Positions 43,162 to 52,149 of a DNA stretch of 64,000 nucleotides are shown piece by piece (position 1 is the stretch's first letter; each line of letters starts with the position of its first letter). The translations under genes were made by a program, and so were the position numbers. Under the pieces are notes generated by a model. It saw only the letters and a program-made list of their open reading frames with translations, was not told the origin of the DNA and did not search any database. Origin of the DNA: CAXTSE01 sp035554115 (GTDB lineage: Bacteria > Actinomycetota > Actinomycetes > Actinomycetales > Microbacteriaceae); contig DATMIW010000029.1 in NCBI GenBank assembly GCA_035554115.1, forward strand, positions 1 through 64,000. Direction: 5' to 3'.

Positions 43162-43605
43162 ATGCGCGTCAACACCAATCTCTTCATCATCCTTGCGGTC
43201 TTCTTCGTAATAGCCGCGGGTGGGTACACGATCTGGTCGTCGATTGATTTCCATTTGCACAACCCCGGCAGCGCCGAGCTTGGCATCGAATGGGTCGGCT
43301 CAATCGGCATCACTTTGGGCGCGGTTCTTTCGGGCTTCCTCGCGTTCTACCTCCGGCTCACGTCTCACAGCATCGGTGGCGTTCTTCCGGAAGACCGGGT
43401 CGACGCTGTCATCGATGATGGTGATCCAGAGATCGGTCACTTCGCTCCGTGGAGCTGGTGGCCGTTGGTCCTCAGCAGCGGCCTGGCCTTCATGTTCCTC
43501 GGGCTCGCGGCTGGAATCTGGTTGTGCTTCATTGGGGCGCCCATTGCGCTGCTAGGCGTTATCGGCTGGTACTACGAGTTCTACCGCGGCAACTTCGCTC
43601 GCTGA
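43162..43605 (+). CDS. ctaF: Cytochrome c oxidase subunit IV (actinobacterial type)
   Basis: This small membrane subunit of the bc1-aa3 supercomplex has 147 residues and four helices. The family opening is MRVNTNLFIILAVFFVIAAG, and the C-terminal segment WYYEFYRGNFAR is typical. It is the third gene of ctaC-ctaD-ctaF. The function is structural; no cofactor motif is expected or seen. Confidence 0.93.
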   Translation: MRVNTNLFIILAVFFVIAAGGYTIWSSIDFHLHNPGSAELGIEWVGSIGITLGAVLSGFLAFYLRLTSHSIGGVLPEDRVDAVIDDGDPEIGHFAPWSWWPLVLSSGLAFMFLGLAAGIWLCFIGAPIALLGVIGWYYEFYRGNFAR

Positions 43606-43606
43606 T

Positions 43607-44035
43607 ATGACCGAACTCATCCGGCCAGCGGCGCCCGGCGATGAGGACAGCCTGTTTGCTCTCGTCGCTCAGCTTGGAGCGGCCTTTCCGCCGAAACGGA
43701 ACGCGTTCGATCAAACAATCTCTGAGTATTTTGCGGGGAACCACCCGACGCTGCAGATCCTGGTAGTCGATGTCGGAGGCCGGCTGGCCGGATACGCGCT
43801 TCTGAGCATCGTCCCGTTGTTGGCGACTAATGGGCCGTCGGCACAGCTGCAGGAGCTCGTTGTCGATGATTCTGCGCGCGGTCACGGATACGGCACTTTG
43901 CTTGTTCGCGCCGTCGAGACGGAGTGTGAACGGCGAGGTGTGCGACAGCTCACCGTCGCCAGTCGACGTGCGGGAGGCTTCTACGACCGACTCGGCTTCC
44001 TCGAAAACGCCGAGTACATGCGACGCTTCTTCTAA
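43607..44035 (+). CDS. GNAT-family N-acetyltransferase
   Basis: This acetyl-CoA-dependent acyltransferase has 142 residues. Motif A with the pyrophosphate-binding loop is LQELVVDDSARGHGYGTLLV. Motif B near the C-terminus contains GGFYDRLGFLENAEY. The substrate is unknown; small molecules or protein N-termini are possible. It begins one base after the ctaF stop, so it may be cotranscribed with the oxidase genes, and it ends before a bidirectional hairpin. Confidence 0.85.
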   Translation: MTELIRPAAPGDEDSLFALVAQLGAAFPPKRNAFDQTISEYFAGNHPTLQILVVDVGGRLAGYALLSIVPLLATNGPSAQLQELVVDDSARGHGYGTLLVRAVETECERRGVRQLTVASRRAGGFYDRLGFLENAEYMRRFF

Positions 44036-44220
44036 AGATCTTCTGCCACAAGAGATCCCGGAAGCCTGCCGCAGTTCGGACGGACTCTCGTCTGCGCATG
44101 GGACTCCACCGATGTGTGCGTTCTGCAGGAGATCGCGACCAAATTCACACCTTTGCTGGGTCTGCGATCCTGCAGAACGCGGAACTCCTGCAGAACGGGC
44201 CGTACAGGGTGTGGAAACAG
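44036..44220. other. Non-coding interval after GNAT gene with inverted and direct repeats
   Basis: No convincing gene is present. The stretch holds GCGTTCTGCAGGA (44118-44130) and its exact complement TCCTGCAGAACGC (44168-44180), which can form a 13-bp stem with a 37-base loop. A third copy, TCCTGCAGAACG, lies at 44186-44197. Short open frames here lack ribosome sites and family features. Confidence 0.5.
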
Positions 44221-44257
44221 CGACGCCGTCGAACCCGCAGGGGATTCGACGGCGTCG
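44221..44257. terminator. Bidirectional hairpin between GNAT and qcrB
   Basis: A 13-bp perfect stem CGACGCCGTCGAA/TTCGACGGCGTCG with an 11-base loop lies between convergent genes. It would serve both the ctaC-GNAT and the ctaE-qcrB transcripts. It has no T tract. Confidence 0.75.
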
Positions 44258-44287
44258 ACCAAGTTGTGTCGTGGAGACCGCTGTCGC

Positions 44288-45940
44288 CTAGTGGTGCTGT
44301 TGTTCCAGCTCCGACTTGGTGACCGGTGCGATGCGGTCTTCGAAGAAGGCCGACGACAACCGCGCGCGTAGTCTCTGGCGGTTCGAAATTCGGCCGCGCT
44401 TGTCAGGTCGCAACATGATCGGCTTGTAGTCGTTGTAGTCCAGTAGTCGCCAGCGCTCGTAGTCCGGAAGCTGTTCGTGAACCTCGATGTACTCACCGCC
44501 CGGCAGACGCACGATGCGGCCCGTTTCGAAGCCGTGCAGGGCGATCTCGCGGTCCTTCTTCTGCAATGCGATGCAGATGCGGTGGGCGACAACACCCGCA
44601 ACGATCGGGCCGATGAACACCAGTGCCTGGATCGCGTGGGTCACCCCCTCGATCGACAACTTGAAGTGCGTTGCGATGAGGTCCGAGCTCGCGGCCGACC
44701 AGAGAACGGCGTAGAAGGTGACACCCGCCGACCCGATTGCAGTACGCATCGGAGCGTTGCGCGGGCGCTCTGCAATGTGGTGCTCGCGCTTGTCGCCGGT
44801 GATCCAGGCCTCGATGAAGGGGTAGAACACAACGGCGCCTAGGAACAGCGGCAGCACCAGAAGGGGCACCACAATGTTCATCGACAGCGTGTACGGGCCG
44901 AGCATGAGCTCCCATCCCGGTGGGACGAGACGGAGAGCACCGTCGGCAAAGCCGATGTACCAGTCCGGCTGGGTGCCAGCGGAGACAGGGGAGGGGTCGT
45001 ATGGCCCGTACACCCAGATCGGGTTGATGGTGACGAGCGAAGCCGTCAGCATGATGACACCGAAGATGATGAAGAAGAAGCCACCGGCTTTGGCCGCGAA
45101 CACCGGCATGATCGGCACTCCGACCACGTTGTTGTTTGTACGGCCGGGGCCGGCGAACTGGGTGTGCTTGTTCACGATCAGGAGCACCATGTGGATGCCG
45201 ATCAGCGCCACGACTATCGCGGGCAGCAACAGGATGTGGAGCGTATAGAGACGTCCCACAATGTCTTCGCCCGGGAACTCTCCGCCAAAGAGGAGATACG
45301 AGATCCACGTTCCGACGATCGGGATGCCCTTGACCATTCCGTCGATGATGCGGAGGCCGTTGCCCGACAGTAGATCATCAGGAAGTGAATAGCCGGTGAA
45401 GCCCTCGGCCATCGCCAGCACGAAGAGGACGAAACCGATGATCCAGTTGATCTCGCGAGGCTTGCGGAAGGCACCCGTGAAGAACACGCGGAGCATGTGC
45501 AGACCGATTGAGGCCACGAACAGCAGCGCAGCCCAGTGGTGCACCTGACGCATGAGCAGTCCGCCACGAATGTCGAATGACAGATCGAGGGTCGACGACA
45601 TGGCCGCCGACATTTCGATGCCCTTGAGGGGTGCGTAGGAGCCGTGATATTCGACCGGCACCATCGACGCCTGGAAGAAGAACGTCAGAAAGGTGCCTGA
45701 CAGCAGGATGACCACAAAGCTGTAGAGCGCGACCTCGCCGAGCATGAACGACCAGTGATCCGGGAAGATCTTGCGCCCGAGTTCTTTCACCATGCCCGAG
45801 AGGCTGGTGCGCTCGTCGATGTAGTTCGCGGCCCAGTTGGTGAAACGGGTGCCGTTGGTGGGCTCTACGTGCTCGCCACTCGTGGTGATGCGCGGGCCAC
45901 TCGCGTGTTCAGGTGCGGATGTGGTGGCTTCGACGGTCAC
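44288..45940 (-). CDS. qcrB: Cytochrome bc1 complex cytochrome b subunit
   Basis: This quinol-oxidising cytochrome b of the bc1-aa3 supercomplex has 550 residues. Eight helices form the core. Haem b ligands are in HHWAALLFVASIGLHMLR and LHILLLPAIVVALIGIHMVLL (in pieces). The Qo-site PEWY motif of most families appears as PDWY (TQPDWYIGFADGALRL), as is usual in Actinobacteria. A long hydrophilic C-terminal extension of about 120 residues follows. The start is GTG at 45940, overlapping the qcrA stop by 4 nt. Confidence 0.96.
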   Translation of the reverse strand: MTVEATTSAPEHASGPRITTSGEHVEPTNGTRFTNWAANYIDERTSLSGMVKELGRKIFPDHWSFMLGEVALYSFVVILLSGTFLTFFFQASMVPVEYHGSYAPLKGIEMSAAMSSTLDLSFDIRGGLLMRQVHHWAALLFVASIGLHMLRVFFTGAFRKPREINWIIGFVLFVLAMAEGFTGYSLPDDLLSGNGLRIIDGMVKGIPIVGTWISYLLFGGEFPGEDIVGRLYTLHILLLPAIVVALIGIHMVLLIVNKHTQFAGPGRTNNNVVGVPIMPVFAAKAGGFFFIIFGVIMLTASLVTINPIWVYGPYDPSPVSAGTQPDWYIGFADGALRLVPPGWELMLGPYTLSMNIVVPLLVLPLFLGAVVFYPFIEAWITGDKREHHIAERPRNAPMRTAIGSAGVTFYAVLWSAASSDLIATHFKLSIEGVTHAIQALVFIGPIVAGVVAHRICIALQKKDREIALHGFETGRIVRLPGGEYIEVHEQLPDYERWRLLDYNDYKPIMLRPDKRGRISNRQRLRARLSSAFFEDRIAPVTKSELEQQHH

Positions 45941-46989
45941 AGCTGACGCTCCCAGAAGCTCGGGCCGACAGGCTCATGAAAGTCGCTGCGTGCGACCAAG
46001 TAACCCTCGCTGTCGACGGTGATAGGTAGTTGCGGCAAAGGCCGCTTGGCCGGGCCGAAGATGACTTCGGCCTCGTGCGTGATGTCGAACTGCGACTGGT
46101 GGCATGGGCACAGCAGGTGGTGGGTCTGCTGCTCATACAGCGCGACGGGGCACCCGACGTGCGTGCAAATCTTCGAGTACGCGACGATGCCGTTGTACGC
46201 CCAGCTTTCACGCCCCGCGGACGGGTGCAAATCTTTCGGGTCGAGGCGCATAAGCAGAACGGCGGCTTTGGCCTTTTCTTCGAGGGGATGCTCCGAGTCG
46301 TGAAGGTTCTCGGGGATCACATGGAAGACCGAACCCAGCGTCACATCCGTTGCCTTGATGGGAGTGCCATCCGGGTCGCGGGTCAGCTTGATGTCTTTTT
46401 CCCACAGGGTGTGCTTGAGCAGCTTCACCGGGTCTGCGGCCGGCGCCAGATCGCGAAACAGCACGACGGCAGGCAGGGGGGAGACAACCAGGGCGCCAAT
46501 GAGGGTGTTACGAATCAGCTTGCGACGGCTGAAACCCGACTCGGTGTTGCCGAGATGGAAGATCTCCACGGCGCGTGCGCGAGTCTCGTCGCTGCCGCGG
46601 GTGGTGTGGCGCTGTTCGACGAGGTCGTGGCCCTCCATGAGCGACTTCGACCAGTGAACGGCGCCGAATCCGATTCCGAACAGTCCCAGCGTGATGCCGA
46701 GACCCAGGAAGAGCGTGTTGAGACGCACTGATCCGGAGTCACCGGGCACGATCGGGAAGATGATGTATGCCGCGATCGCGAAGATGCTGCCCGCGATGGA
46801 GAGCAGGAACATCCAGGACACCCGGCGCTCGTTCTGACGCTCTTTGACGGGGTCAAGGTCAGAAACTCGCGGTCGGTCCGGGGGGAATCCGGGGTTCTCG
46901 ACCCGATCGGATGTGACCACGGCGCTCCCGGGCGATGCGACGGGTGCGTCGTGCGAATCCACGGCGTCACCGTTGCCCTGCTGTGCCAT
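45937..46989 (-). CDS. qcrA: Cytochrome bc1 complex Rieske iron-sulfur subunit
   Basis: This [2Fe-2S] subunit passes electrons from quinol to QcrC. The protein has 350 residues. Three N-terminal membrane helices (about 60-82, 92-115 and 178-200) are the actinobacterial form. Cluster motifs are CTHVGCP and CPCHQSQFD. ATG at 46989 has AGAGGAA upstream. A longer in-frame stretch upstream overlaps qcrC and is not used. Confidence 0.96.
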   Translation of the reverse strand: MAQQGNGDAVDSHDAPVASPGSAVVTSDRVENPGFPPDRPRVSDLDPVKERQNERRVSWMFLLSIAGSIFAIAAYIIFPIVPGDSGSVRLNTLFLGLGITLGLFGIGFGAVHWSKSLMEGHDLVEQRHTTRGSDETRARAVEIFHLGNTESGFSRRKLIRNTLIGALVVSPLPAVVLFRDLAPAADPVKLLKHTLWEKDIKLTRDPDGTPIKATDVTLGSVFHVIPENLHDSEHPLEEKAKAAVLLMRLDPKDLHPSAGRESWAYNGIVAYSKICTHVGCPVALYEQQTHHLLCPCHQSQFDITHEAEVIFGPAKRPLPQLPITVDSEGYLVARSDFHEPVGPSFWERQL

Positions 46990-47018
46990 TACGTTCCTCT
47001 CGGTGTTATGTGCGCGAA

Positions 47019-47843
47019 TCAGTTCGACCGTGCGGTCAGCCACACGGTGATGGCGACCACGGAACCGAGCGCGAAGATCCAGACGAACAGGCCCTCGGAC
47101 ACCGGGCCGAGACCGCCAAGGTCCACGCCACCCGGGGAGGGATTGTCGTCGAGGTAGTGCAAGTAGGTGATGATGTCTGCTTTGTCTTCCGGCGTGAGGT
47201 TCAGGTCGTTGAAGACGGGCATGTTCTGCGGTCCGGTGACCATCGCCTCGTAGATGTGGTTGGCTTTCACATCTTTCAGCGCGGGAGCGAACTTGCCTTC
47301 TGTCAGGGCCCCGCCGGCGCCAGCGACGTTGTGACACATCGCGCAGTTGACGCGGAACAGCTCGGCACCGTTCGCGACATCGCCGTTGGCCTTCAGGTAC
47401 TTGTCGGCCGGGATCGCGGGGCCGGGTGCCAAAGACGCGACGTATGTGGCGAGCGCGGCGATCTGCTCGTCGGTGAACTGCACCGGCTTCTGCTCCGCCT
47501 GGGGACCCGAGGCGGCCATGGGCATACGGCCCGTGCCGACCTGGAAGTCAACGGCAGCGGCACCCACGCCAACGAGCGAAGGCCCGACGATCTTCGTGCC
47601 GTCGGCGTCTTTTGTGCCCTCGGCGCTGAGGCCGTGGCAGCTGGCGCAGTTGGCGGCGAAGAGCTTCTGGCCTTCGTCGGTCAGATTCTCGACGGCAGCT
47701 GTCGTTGTGGCAGACGCACTTGCCGTGAAGAGTGCGTATGTTCCGCCGGTCGCCAATAACCCGATGACGAGCAGGCTCGCTGATACGAGAGGCGAACGGC
47801 GCCCGCGCGTGCGTGACCGGCGGGAAGCTGAGGAGAAGGCCAT
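47019..47843 (-). CDS. qcrC: Cytochrome bc1 complex diheme cytochrome c subunit
   Basis: This diheme cytochrome c replaces soluble cytochrome c and hands electrons directly to CtaC. Of 274 residues, an N-terminal signal-anchor (about 15-40) is followed by two cytochrome c domains with haem motifs CASCH and CAMCH and axial-ligand methionines in GRMPMA and PQNMPVF. A C-terminal membrane anchor ends VAITVWLTARSN. ATG at 47843 was chosen; a start at 47906 would overlap ctaE by 40 nt. Confidence 0.95.
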   Translation of the reverse strand: MAFSSASRRSRTRGRRSPLVSASLLVIGLLATGGTYALFTASASATTTAAVENLTDEGQKLFAANCASCHGLSAEGTKDADGTKIVGPSLVGVGAAAVDFQVGTGRMPMAASGPQAEQKPVQFTDEQIAALATYVASLAPGPAIPADKYLKANGDVANGAELFRVNCAMCHNVAGAGGALTEGKFAPALKDVKANHIYEAMVTGPQNMPVFNDLNLTPEDKADIITYLHYLDDNPSPGGVDLGGLGPVSEGLFVWIFALGSVVAITVWLTARSN

Positions 47844-47866
47844 GACTATTCGGAATCCGTTCCGGG

Positions 47867-48499
47867 CTATCTGAGGACGTAGATGACGAGGAAGAGGCCG
47901 ATCCACACCACGTCGACAAAGTGCCAGTAATACGACACCGTGATCGCCGTTGTTGCTTCGCGGTGCGAGAAGTTCTTGACTGCGAAAGTGCGTCCCAGCA
48001 CGAGGAGGAAGGCGATCAGACCGCCTGTCACGTGCAGACCGTGGAAGCCGGTTGTGAGATAGAACGCTGACCCGTAGGAGTCGGAGGTGAGGGCAATGTG
48101 CTCACTGACCAGCTGGCCGTATTCGAAAACCTGTCCGACGACGAAGGTCGCGCCTAGGGCAAAGGTGAGGTAGAACCACTCGACCACGCCCCACTTCCAG
48201 AACTGGAAGAGGCCGCCCTTGCGGTGGGACTGCAGACGCTCGGCCGCGAAGACGCCCGCCTGGCAGGTGAACGACGACGACACCAGGATCAGCGTGTTGA
48301 CGAGCGAATACGGGATATTCAGCTTGCCGCTCTGGTCGGCCCACAACTCGGGTGAGGTCGAGCGAAGCGTGAAGTAAATGGCGAAGAGACCAGCGAAGAA
48401 CATGACCTCGCTGCCCAGCCAGACGATGGTGCCCACCTGCGTCACATTCGGTCTGTTAATGACCGCGGAGCGTGGGGCCGAGATTGTCGTGGAGGTCAC
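47867..48499 (-). CDS. ctaE: Cytochrome c oxidase subunit III
   Basis: Subunit III of the aa3 oxidase has 210 residues and five helices, the short actinobacterial form. Conserved parts are VTQVGTIVWLGSEVMFFAGL, TTGFHGLHVTGGLIAF and SYYWHFVDVVWIGLF. It is the first gene of ctaE-qcrC-qcrA-qcrB on the minus strand. The start is GTG at 48499, divergent from trpD, with a promoter expected in the 52-base gap. Confidence 0.96.
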   Translation of the reverse strand: MTSTTISAPRSAVINRPNVTQVGTIVWLGSEVMFFAGLFAIYFTLRSTSPELWADQSGKLNIPYSLVNTLILVSSSFTCQAGVFAAERLQSHRKGGLFQFWKWGVVEWFYLTFALGATFVVGQVFEYGQLVSEHIALTSDSYGSAFYLTTGFHGLHVTGGLIAFLLVLGRTFAVKNFSHREATTAITVSYYWHFVDVVWIGLFLVIYVLR

Positions 48500-48551
48500 A
48501 CACTCATTATGGCCGATATTTCAGACGCCGACGGTCGCTACGATCGACGCC

Positions 48552-49613
48552 ATGCCGACGGAATCAACCTGGCCCACACTTCTCACCGAGCTGCTCGCCG
48601 GGTCTGATCTCTCGACGGCTGATGCATCGTGGGCAATGGAAGAGATCATGGCCGGCCGGGCCACTCCTTCGCAGCTCGCTGCATTCCTTGTCGCCCTCCG
48701 GGCGAAAGGCGAAACGGTTGCCGAAATCGTCGGCTTTCGGGATGCGGTGCTCGCTCATGCTCTGCCTTTGGACGTCGATCCGATGGCCCTCGACATTGTC
48801 GGCACGGGCGGAGATCGCTTCGGCACCGTCAATGTCTCGACGATGTCCTCCATCGTGGCGGCCGCCGCCGGAGCTCGCGTCGTCAAGCACGGCAACCGGG
48901 CAGCGAGTTCGGCGTCTGGATCGTCGGATGTGCTGGGTGCGCTGGGGGTGGACCTTCAGATTGCGCCCGAGCGGGTAGCCGGCGTGCTCGAAGAGGCCGG
49001 GATTACTTTCGCATTCGCGTCGCTGTTCCACCCCGGATTCCGTCATGCCGGTCCCACCCGGGCCGAGCTGGGCATCCCGACGGTCTTCAATTTCCTTGGC
49101 CCCCTGTGCAATCCGGCGCGTCCTGAGGCATCGGCGGTCGGAGTGTCGCAGCTCGACAAAGTTCCGCTGTTCGTGGGCGTGTTCCAGACGCGCGGGGCAA
49201 CGGCTCTCGTGTTCCGCGGAGACGAGGGTCTCGACGAACTATCGACAGCCGGCCACAGCCGAATTTGGGAGGTGGCCCGGGGCGACGTCCACGAGCACGA
49301 TCTCGATCCGACAGAACTGGGGCTTGCCCGCGCACACCTGGATGAACTGCGCGGGGGGGACGCCGAGCACAATGCAGAGGTTGCCCGGCAGGTCTTCCGT
49401 GGCGAGACAGGTCCCGTGCGCGACATTGTGCTGCTCAACGCTGCCGCCGGGCTCGTGGCATGGGAGCTCGCACAGGATGCCGCACAGGCTGAAGAGGATA
49501 TCCGGCAGCGTCTGCGTACGCAGATGGCGCGTGCCGCCGATGCGATTGACTCGGGCCGAGCTCAGGAGACCCTCGACAACTGGGTGACCGCTACGCGTCG
49601 AAAGTCTTCCTGA
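48552..49613 (+). CDS. trpD: Anthranilate phosphoribosyltransferase
   Basis: TrpD joins anthranilate to PRPP in tryptophan synthesis. Of 353 residues, the PRPP-binding loop is DIVGTGGDRFGTVNVSTM, with KHGNRAASSASGSSDVLGALG, HPGFRHAGPTRAELGIPTVFN (in pieces) and FRGDEGLDEL following. It stands apart from other trp genes and is divergent from ctaE, an arrangement often seen in Actinobacteria. The last 23 bases overlap the convergent glpK gene. Confidence 0.95.
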   Translation: MPTESTWPTLLTELLAGSDLSTADASWAMEEIMAGRATPSQLAAFLVALRAKGETVAEIVGFRDAVLAHALPLDVDPMALDIVGTGGDRFGTVNVSTMSSIVAAAAGARVVKHGNRAASSASGSSDVLGALGVDLQIAPERVAGVLEEAGITFAFASLFHPGFRHAGPTRAELGIPTVFNFLGPLCNPARPEASAVGVSQLDKVPLFVGVFQTRGATALVFRGDEGLDELSTAGHSRIWEVARGDVHEHDLDPTELGLARAHLDELRGGDAEHNAEVARQVFRGETGPVRDIVLLNAAAGLVAWELAQDAAQAEEDIRQRLRTQMARAADAIDSGRAQETLDNWVTATRRKSS

Positions 49614-51087
49614 CGGCTGCGTGCCACACCGCCATGCGGGACTGGTGTTCCTCAGAGGTCCCCGTTGGTTCCCACCTCTTGTCTTCGCGCCAATTTGCGC
49701 GCAGCTCGCCCAGGTCTTTCCAAAACCCGACGGCCAGGCCTGCTGCGTAGGCAGCACCCAGGGCCGTCGTCTCGGGCACCGCGGGCCGGACCACGGGGAT
49801 ACGGAGCACGTCCGCCTGAAACTGCATGAGATTGTCATTGGCCACCATGCCCCCGTCGACGCGAAGTTCGACGAGTGAGCTGCCGAGGTCGTCGGCCAAC
49901 GCGGCTATGACATCGGCCGTTTGGAAGGCTGTGGCCTCGAGGGCTGCGCGGGCGATATGGGCTTTCGTGACATAGCGGGTGAGCCCCACGATGACGCCGC
50001 GGGCATCTGGGCGCCAATAGGGCGCAAAGAGCCCCGAGAACGCTGGCACGATGGTGACTCCGCCGTTGTCATCGACACTGGCAGCCAGACGCGCGGCATC
50101 CGCCGCATCGGCAACGAGTCCCAGGTTGTCGCGCAACCAGTGGAGCAGAGAGCCGGTGACGGCGATTGCACCTTCCAACGCGTAGCGAGGAGCTTCGTCA
50201 CCCAGGCGATAGGCCACGGTGGAAATCAGTCCCGCGTTCGACCTGACGATGTGTTCGCCGGTGTTGACGAGTACGAAGTTGCCGGTGCCGTATGTGCATT
50301 TCGAGTCGCCGGATTCGAACGCCGCTTGTCCGAAAGTCGCTGCTTGTTGGTCTCCGAGGATCCCGGCGATCGGCACGCCGCGAAGCAGGCTCGACGATTC
50401 CGCCTCGCCATAGACCTCCGACGAGCTTGCAATTCGAGGCAGCATGGCCGCGGGGACCGCGAATTCGCGGAGCAGATCCGGATCCCACGACAGTGCCTCG
50501 AGGTCCATGAGAAGGGTGCGGCTGGCGTTCGTGACGTCGGTGACGTGCACCCCACCATCGACGCCCCCGGTGAGGTTCCAGAGGATCCAGGTGTCGGGGG
50601 TTCCGAACAGCAGCTTGCTCGCCTGCGCTGCTTCGCGCGCGCCGGAAACGTTGTCGAGAATCCAGGCGATTTTTGTGGCCGAGAAATAGCTCGTCAGGGG
50701 CAGGCCGGTGACCGTGCGAATGTGGTCGGAACGCCCGGCGGCGTTGAGGCGGTCGATGAGAGGCTGCGTGCGCGTGTCTTGCCAGACGATCGCGTTGTAA
50801 ACGGGAATGCCTGTCGTCGCGTCCCAGACAATTGTCGTCTCGCGTTGGTTGGTTATCCCGATAGCGGCAATGTCGTGCCGAGTGATGTCGGCTTTCGAGA
50901 GCGCTTGGCCGATGACCTCGCGCGTGTTGTTCCAGATTTCGAGCGGATCGTGTTCGACCCACCCCGCGTGCGGAAATATCTGGCGGTGTTCGAGTTGCCC
51001 GACTGACACCACGGTCCCCGCATGGTCGAAGACGATGGCTCGGGTACTTGAGGTTCCCTGATCGATCGCGAGGACGTATCGCGTCAC
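49591..51087 (-). CDS. glpK: Glycerol kinase
   Basis: GlpK phosphorylates glycerol with ATP to sn-glycerol 3-phosphate. The protein has 498 residues of the FGGY family. The N-terminal ATP-binding part is YVLAIDQGTSSTRAIVFD. Substrate-side residues lie in GWVEHDPLEIW and GITNQRETT. The second FGGY signature is in the region of GGVTIVPAFSGLFAPYWRPDARG (in pieces), and LRVDGGMVANDNLMQFQAD follows. No glpF or glpD is adjacent. Confidence 0.96.
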   Translation of the reverse strand: MTRYVLAIDQGTSSTRAIVFDHAGTVVSVGQLEHRQIFPHAGWVEHDPLEIWNNTREVIGQALSKADITRHDIAAIGITNQRETTIVWDATTGIPVYNAIVWQDTRTQPLIDRLNAAGRSDHIRTVTGLPLTSYFSATKIAWILDNVSGAREAAQASKLLFGTPDTWILWNLTGGVDGGVHVTDVTNASRTLLMDLEALSWDPDLLREFAVPAAMLPRIASSSEVYGEAESSSLLRGVPIAGILGDQQAATFGQAAFESGDSKCTYGTGNFVLVNTGEHIVRSNAGLISTVAYRLGDEAPRYALEGAIAVTGSLLHWLRDNLGLVADAADAARLAASVDDNGGVTIVPAFSGLFAPYWRPDARGVIVGLTRYVTKAHIARAALEATAFQTADVIAALADDLGSSLVELRVDGGMVANDNLMQFQADVLRIPVVRPAVPETTALGAAYAAGLAVGFWKDLGELRANWREDKRWEPTGTSEEHQSRMAVWHAAVRKTFDA

Positions 51088-51096
51088 GAGAGGGTC

Positions 51097-51501
51097 CTAC
51101 GCTTCGTAGGCCTCGACAGCGCCGGGATCCATCCAGAGAAAGTCCCAGAAGTGGCCGTCCGGATCGCTGATTCCCCGGCTGTACATGAATCCGAGATCCG
51201 TGGTCTCGCCTCGGAGCGTGGCGCCGGCGGCGAGGGCCTTGTCGATTCGGGCGTCGACGGCATCTCGCCCGCTCTCGGTGAGCGCGAGAGAAACGTTCGG
51301 GGTGTTGCTCGGGAGCGCGACACTGTGCTCGGCGGCGAAGTCGGGGGAGAGAAGCATGAGCACGATGTCGTCACTGACGACGATTGCGGCGGCCTGTTCG
51401 TTCGTGAACTGCGGATTCACCACGAACCCGAGAGCTGTATAGAAAGCCGTGGCTCGGTTCACGTCACTGACGGGGAGGTTCGGAAGGATCATCGTTGACA
51501 T
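51097..51501 (-). CDS. VOC (glyoxalase/bleomycin resistance) family protein
   Basis: This small protein of about 134 residues has two beta-alpha-beta-beta-beta modules. The opening is NLPVSDVNRATAFYTALGFVV and the end is DPDGHFWDFLWMDP, where the family glutamate is replaced by Asp. The function is unknown; members act as metal enzymes or binding proteins. ATG at 51501 is preferred to a TTG at 51513. It lies 12 bases downstream of the small membrane protein gene on the same strand, so they may be cotranscribed. Confidence 0.83.
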   Translation of the reverse strand: MSTMILPNLPVSDVNRATAFYTALGFVVNPQFTNEQAAAIVVSDDIVLMLLSPDFAAEHSVALPSNTPNVSLALTESGRDAVDARIDKALAAGATLRGETTDLGFMYSRGISDPDGHFWDFLWMDPGAVEAYEA

Positions 51502-51513
51502 GGGATTACCCAA

Positions 51514-52041
51514 TCACGTCATGACGCCCATTGCTATGACTGCGGCTGTCATAGCGGTGATATCTCCGACGGTGAAGAGAGCCGCGCGGCCGCGGTGCTG
51601 GCGGGCCGTGCGGGCCGCCAGCCATCCGCTGAAGACCACATACCCGGCCGCGCATAGTGCAGCGACGCCGAGGGCTGCTCCCAGCGATGCCATCCCATGG
51701 TGACTTCCCAGGCCGGGGACGTCTGAGTGGGCCAGGCCGCCAGAGGTGGATCTGACTATGAGGAGGCCTCCCATAAGAATGGCCGACAGCGCCCGGTGAA
51801 TCTGCATCCCGACTTCTCTGGCTGATCGGCCGGAACGGAGGACCGAAAGCGGCGCAGCAATAAAGATGTTCACGGCTGCGACGAGGAGGACGAGTGACGC
51901 TGGAACACCTTCGACACTCGCCACGACCATTCCGACAGTCATGAGCGCGGCCGGAATCCAGGCCTGGGGGGACCGCCGGGCGGTGCTTCCCGCGATGCAC
52001 ACGAGGGATGCAGCTGACGCTGCGACACACAGGTCAATCAC
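51514..52041 (-). CDS. Small integral membrane protein of unknown function
   Basis: The 175 residues are mostly hydrophobic, with five or six predicted helices (for example AALMTVGMVVASVEG, LVLLVAAVNIFIAAPLSV and LGAALGVAALCAAGYVVFSG). Several His residues cluster in HRALSAI and SDVPGLGSHHGMAS. It vaguely resembles small actinobacterial DUF5134-type proteins, but I cannot confirm this. GTG at 52041 has GGAG 6 nt upstream. Confidence 0.7.
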   Translation of the reverse strand: MIDLCVAASAASLVCIAGSTARRSPQAWIPAALMTVGMVVASVEGVPASLVLLVAAVNIFIAAPLSVLRSGRSAREVGMQIHRALSAILMGGLLIVRSTSGGLAHSDVPGLGSHHGMASLGAALGVAALCAAGYVVFSGWLAARTARQHRGRAALFTVGDITAMTAAVIAMGVMT

Positions 52042-52149
52042 GTCAGCTCCGCTCCGGGCATGCTCTACACAGTCAGGACGACGTGTCGGAGCTAGTTTAT
52101 TGAGCGCACGGTCGAAATAAAAGTCCGAAGTGGAAAATTCGCCGAAACG

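Noticed and set aside
44036..44330. Possible small plus-strand gene downstream of the GNAT gene
   Set aside because: The open frames span inverted repeats and a terminator hairpin, have no ribosome site and show no family pattern.
52045..52093. AGCTCCG/CGGAGCT inverted repeat in the gap between the TetR and small membrane protein genes
   Set aside because: The arms are 7 bp with a 35-base loop, which is expected by chance at this GC content.
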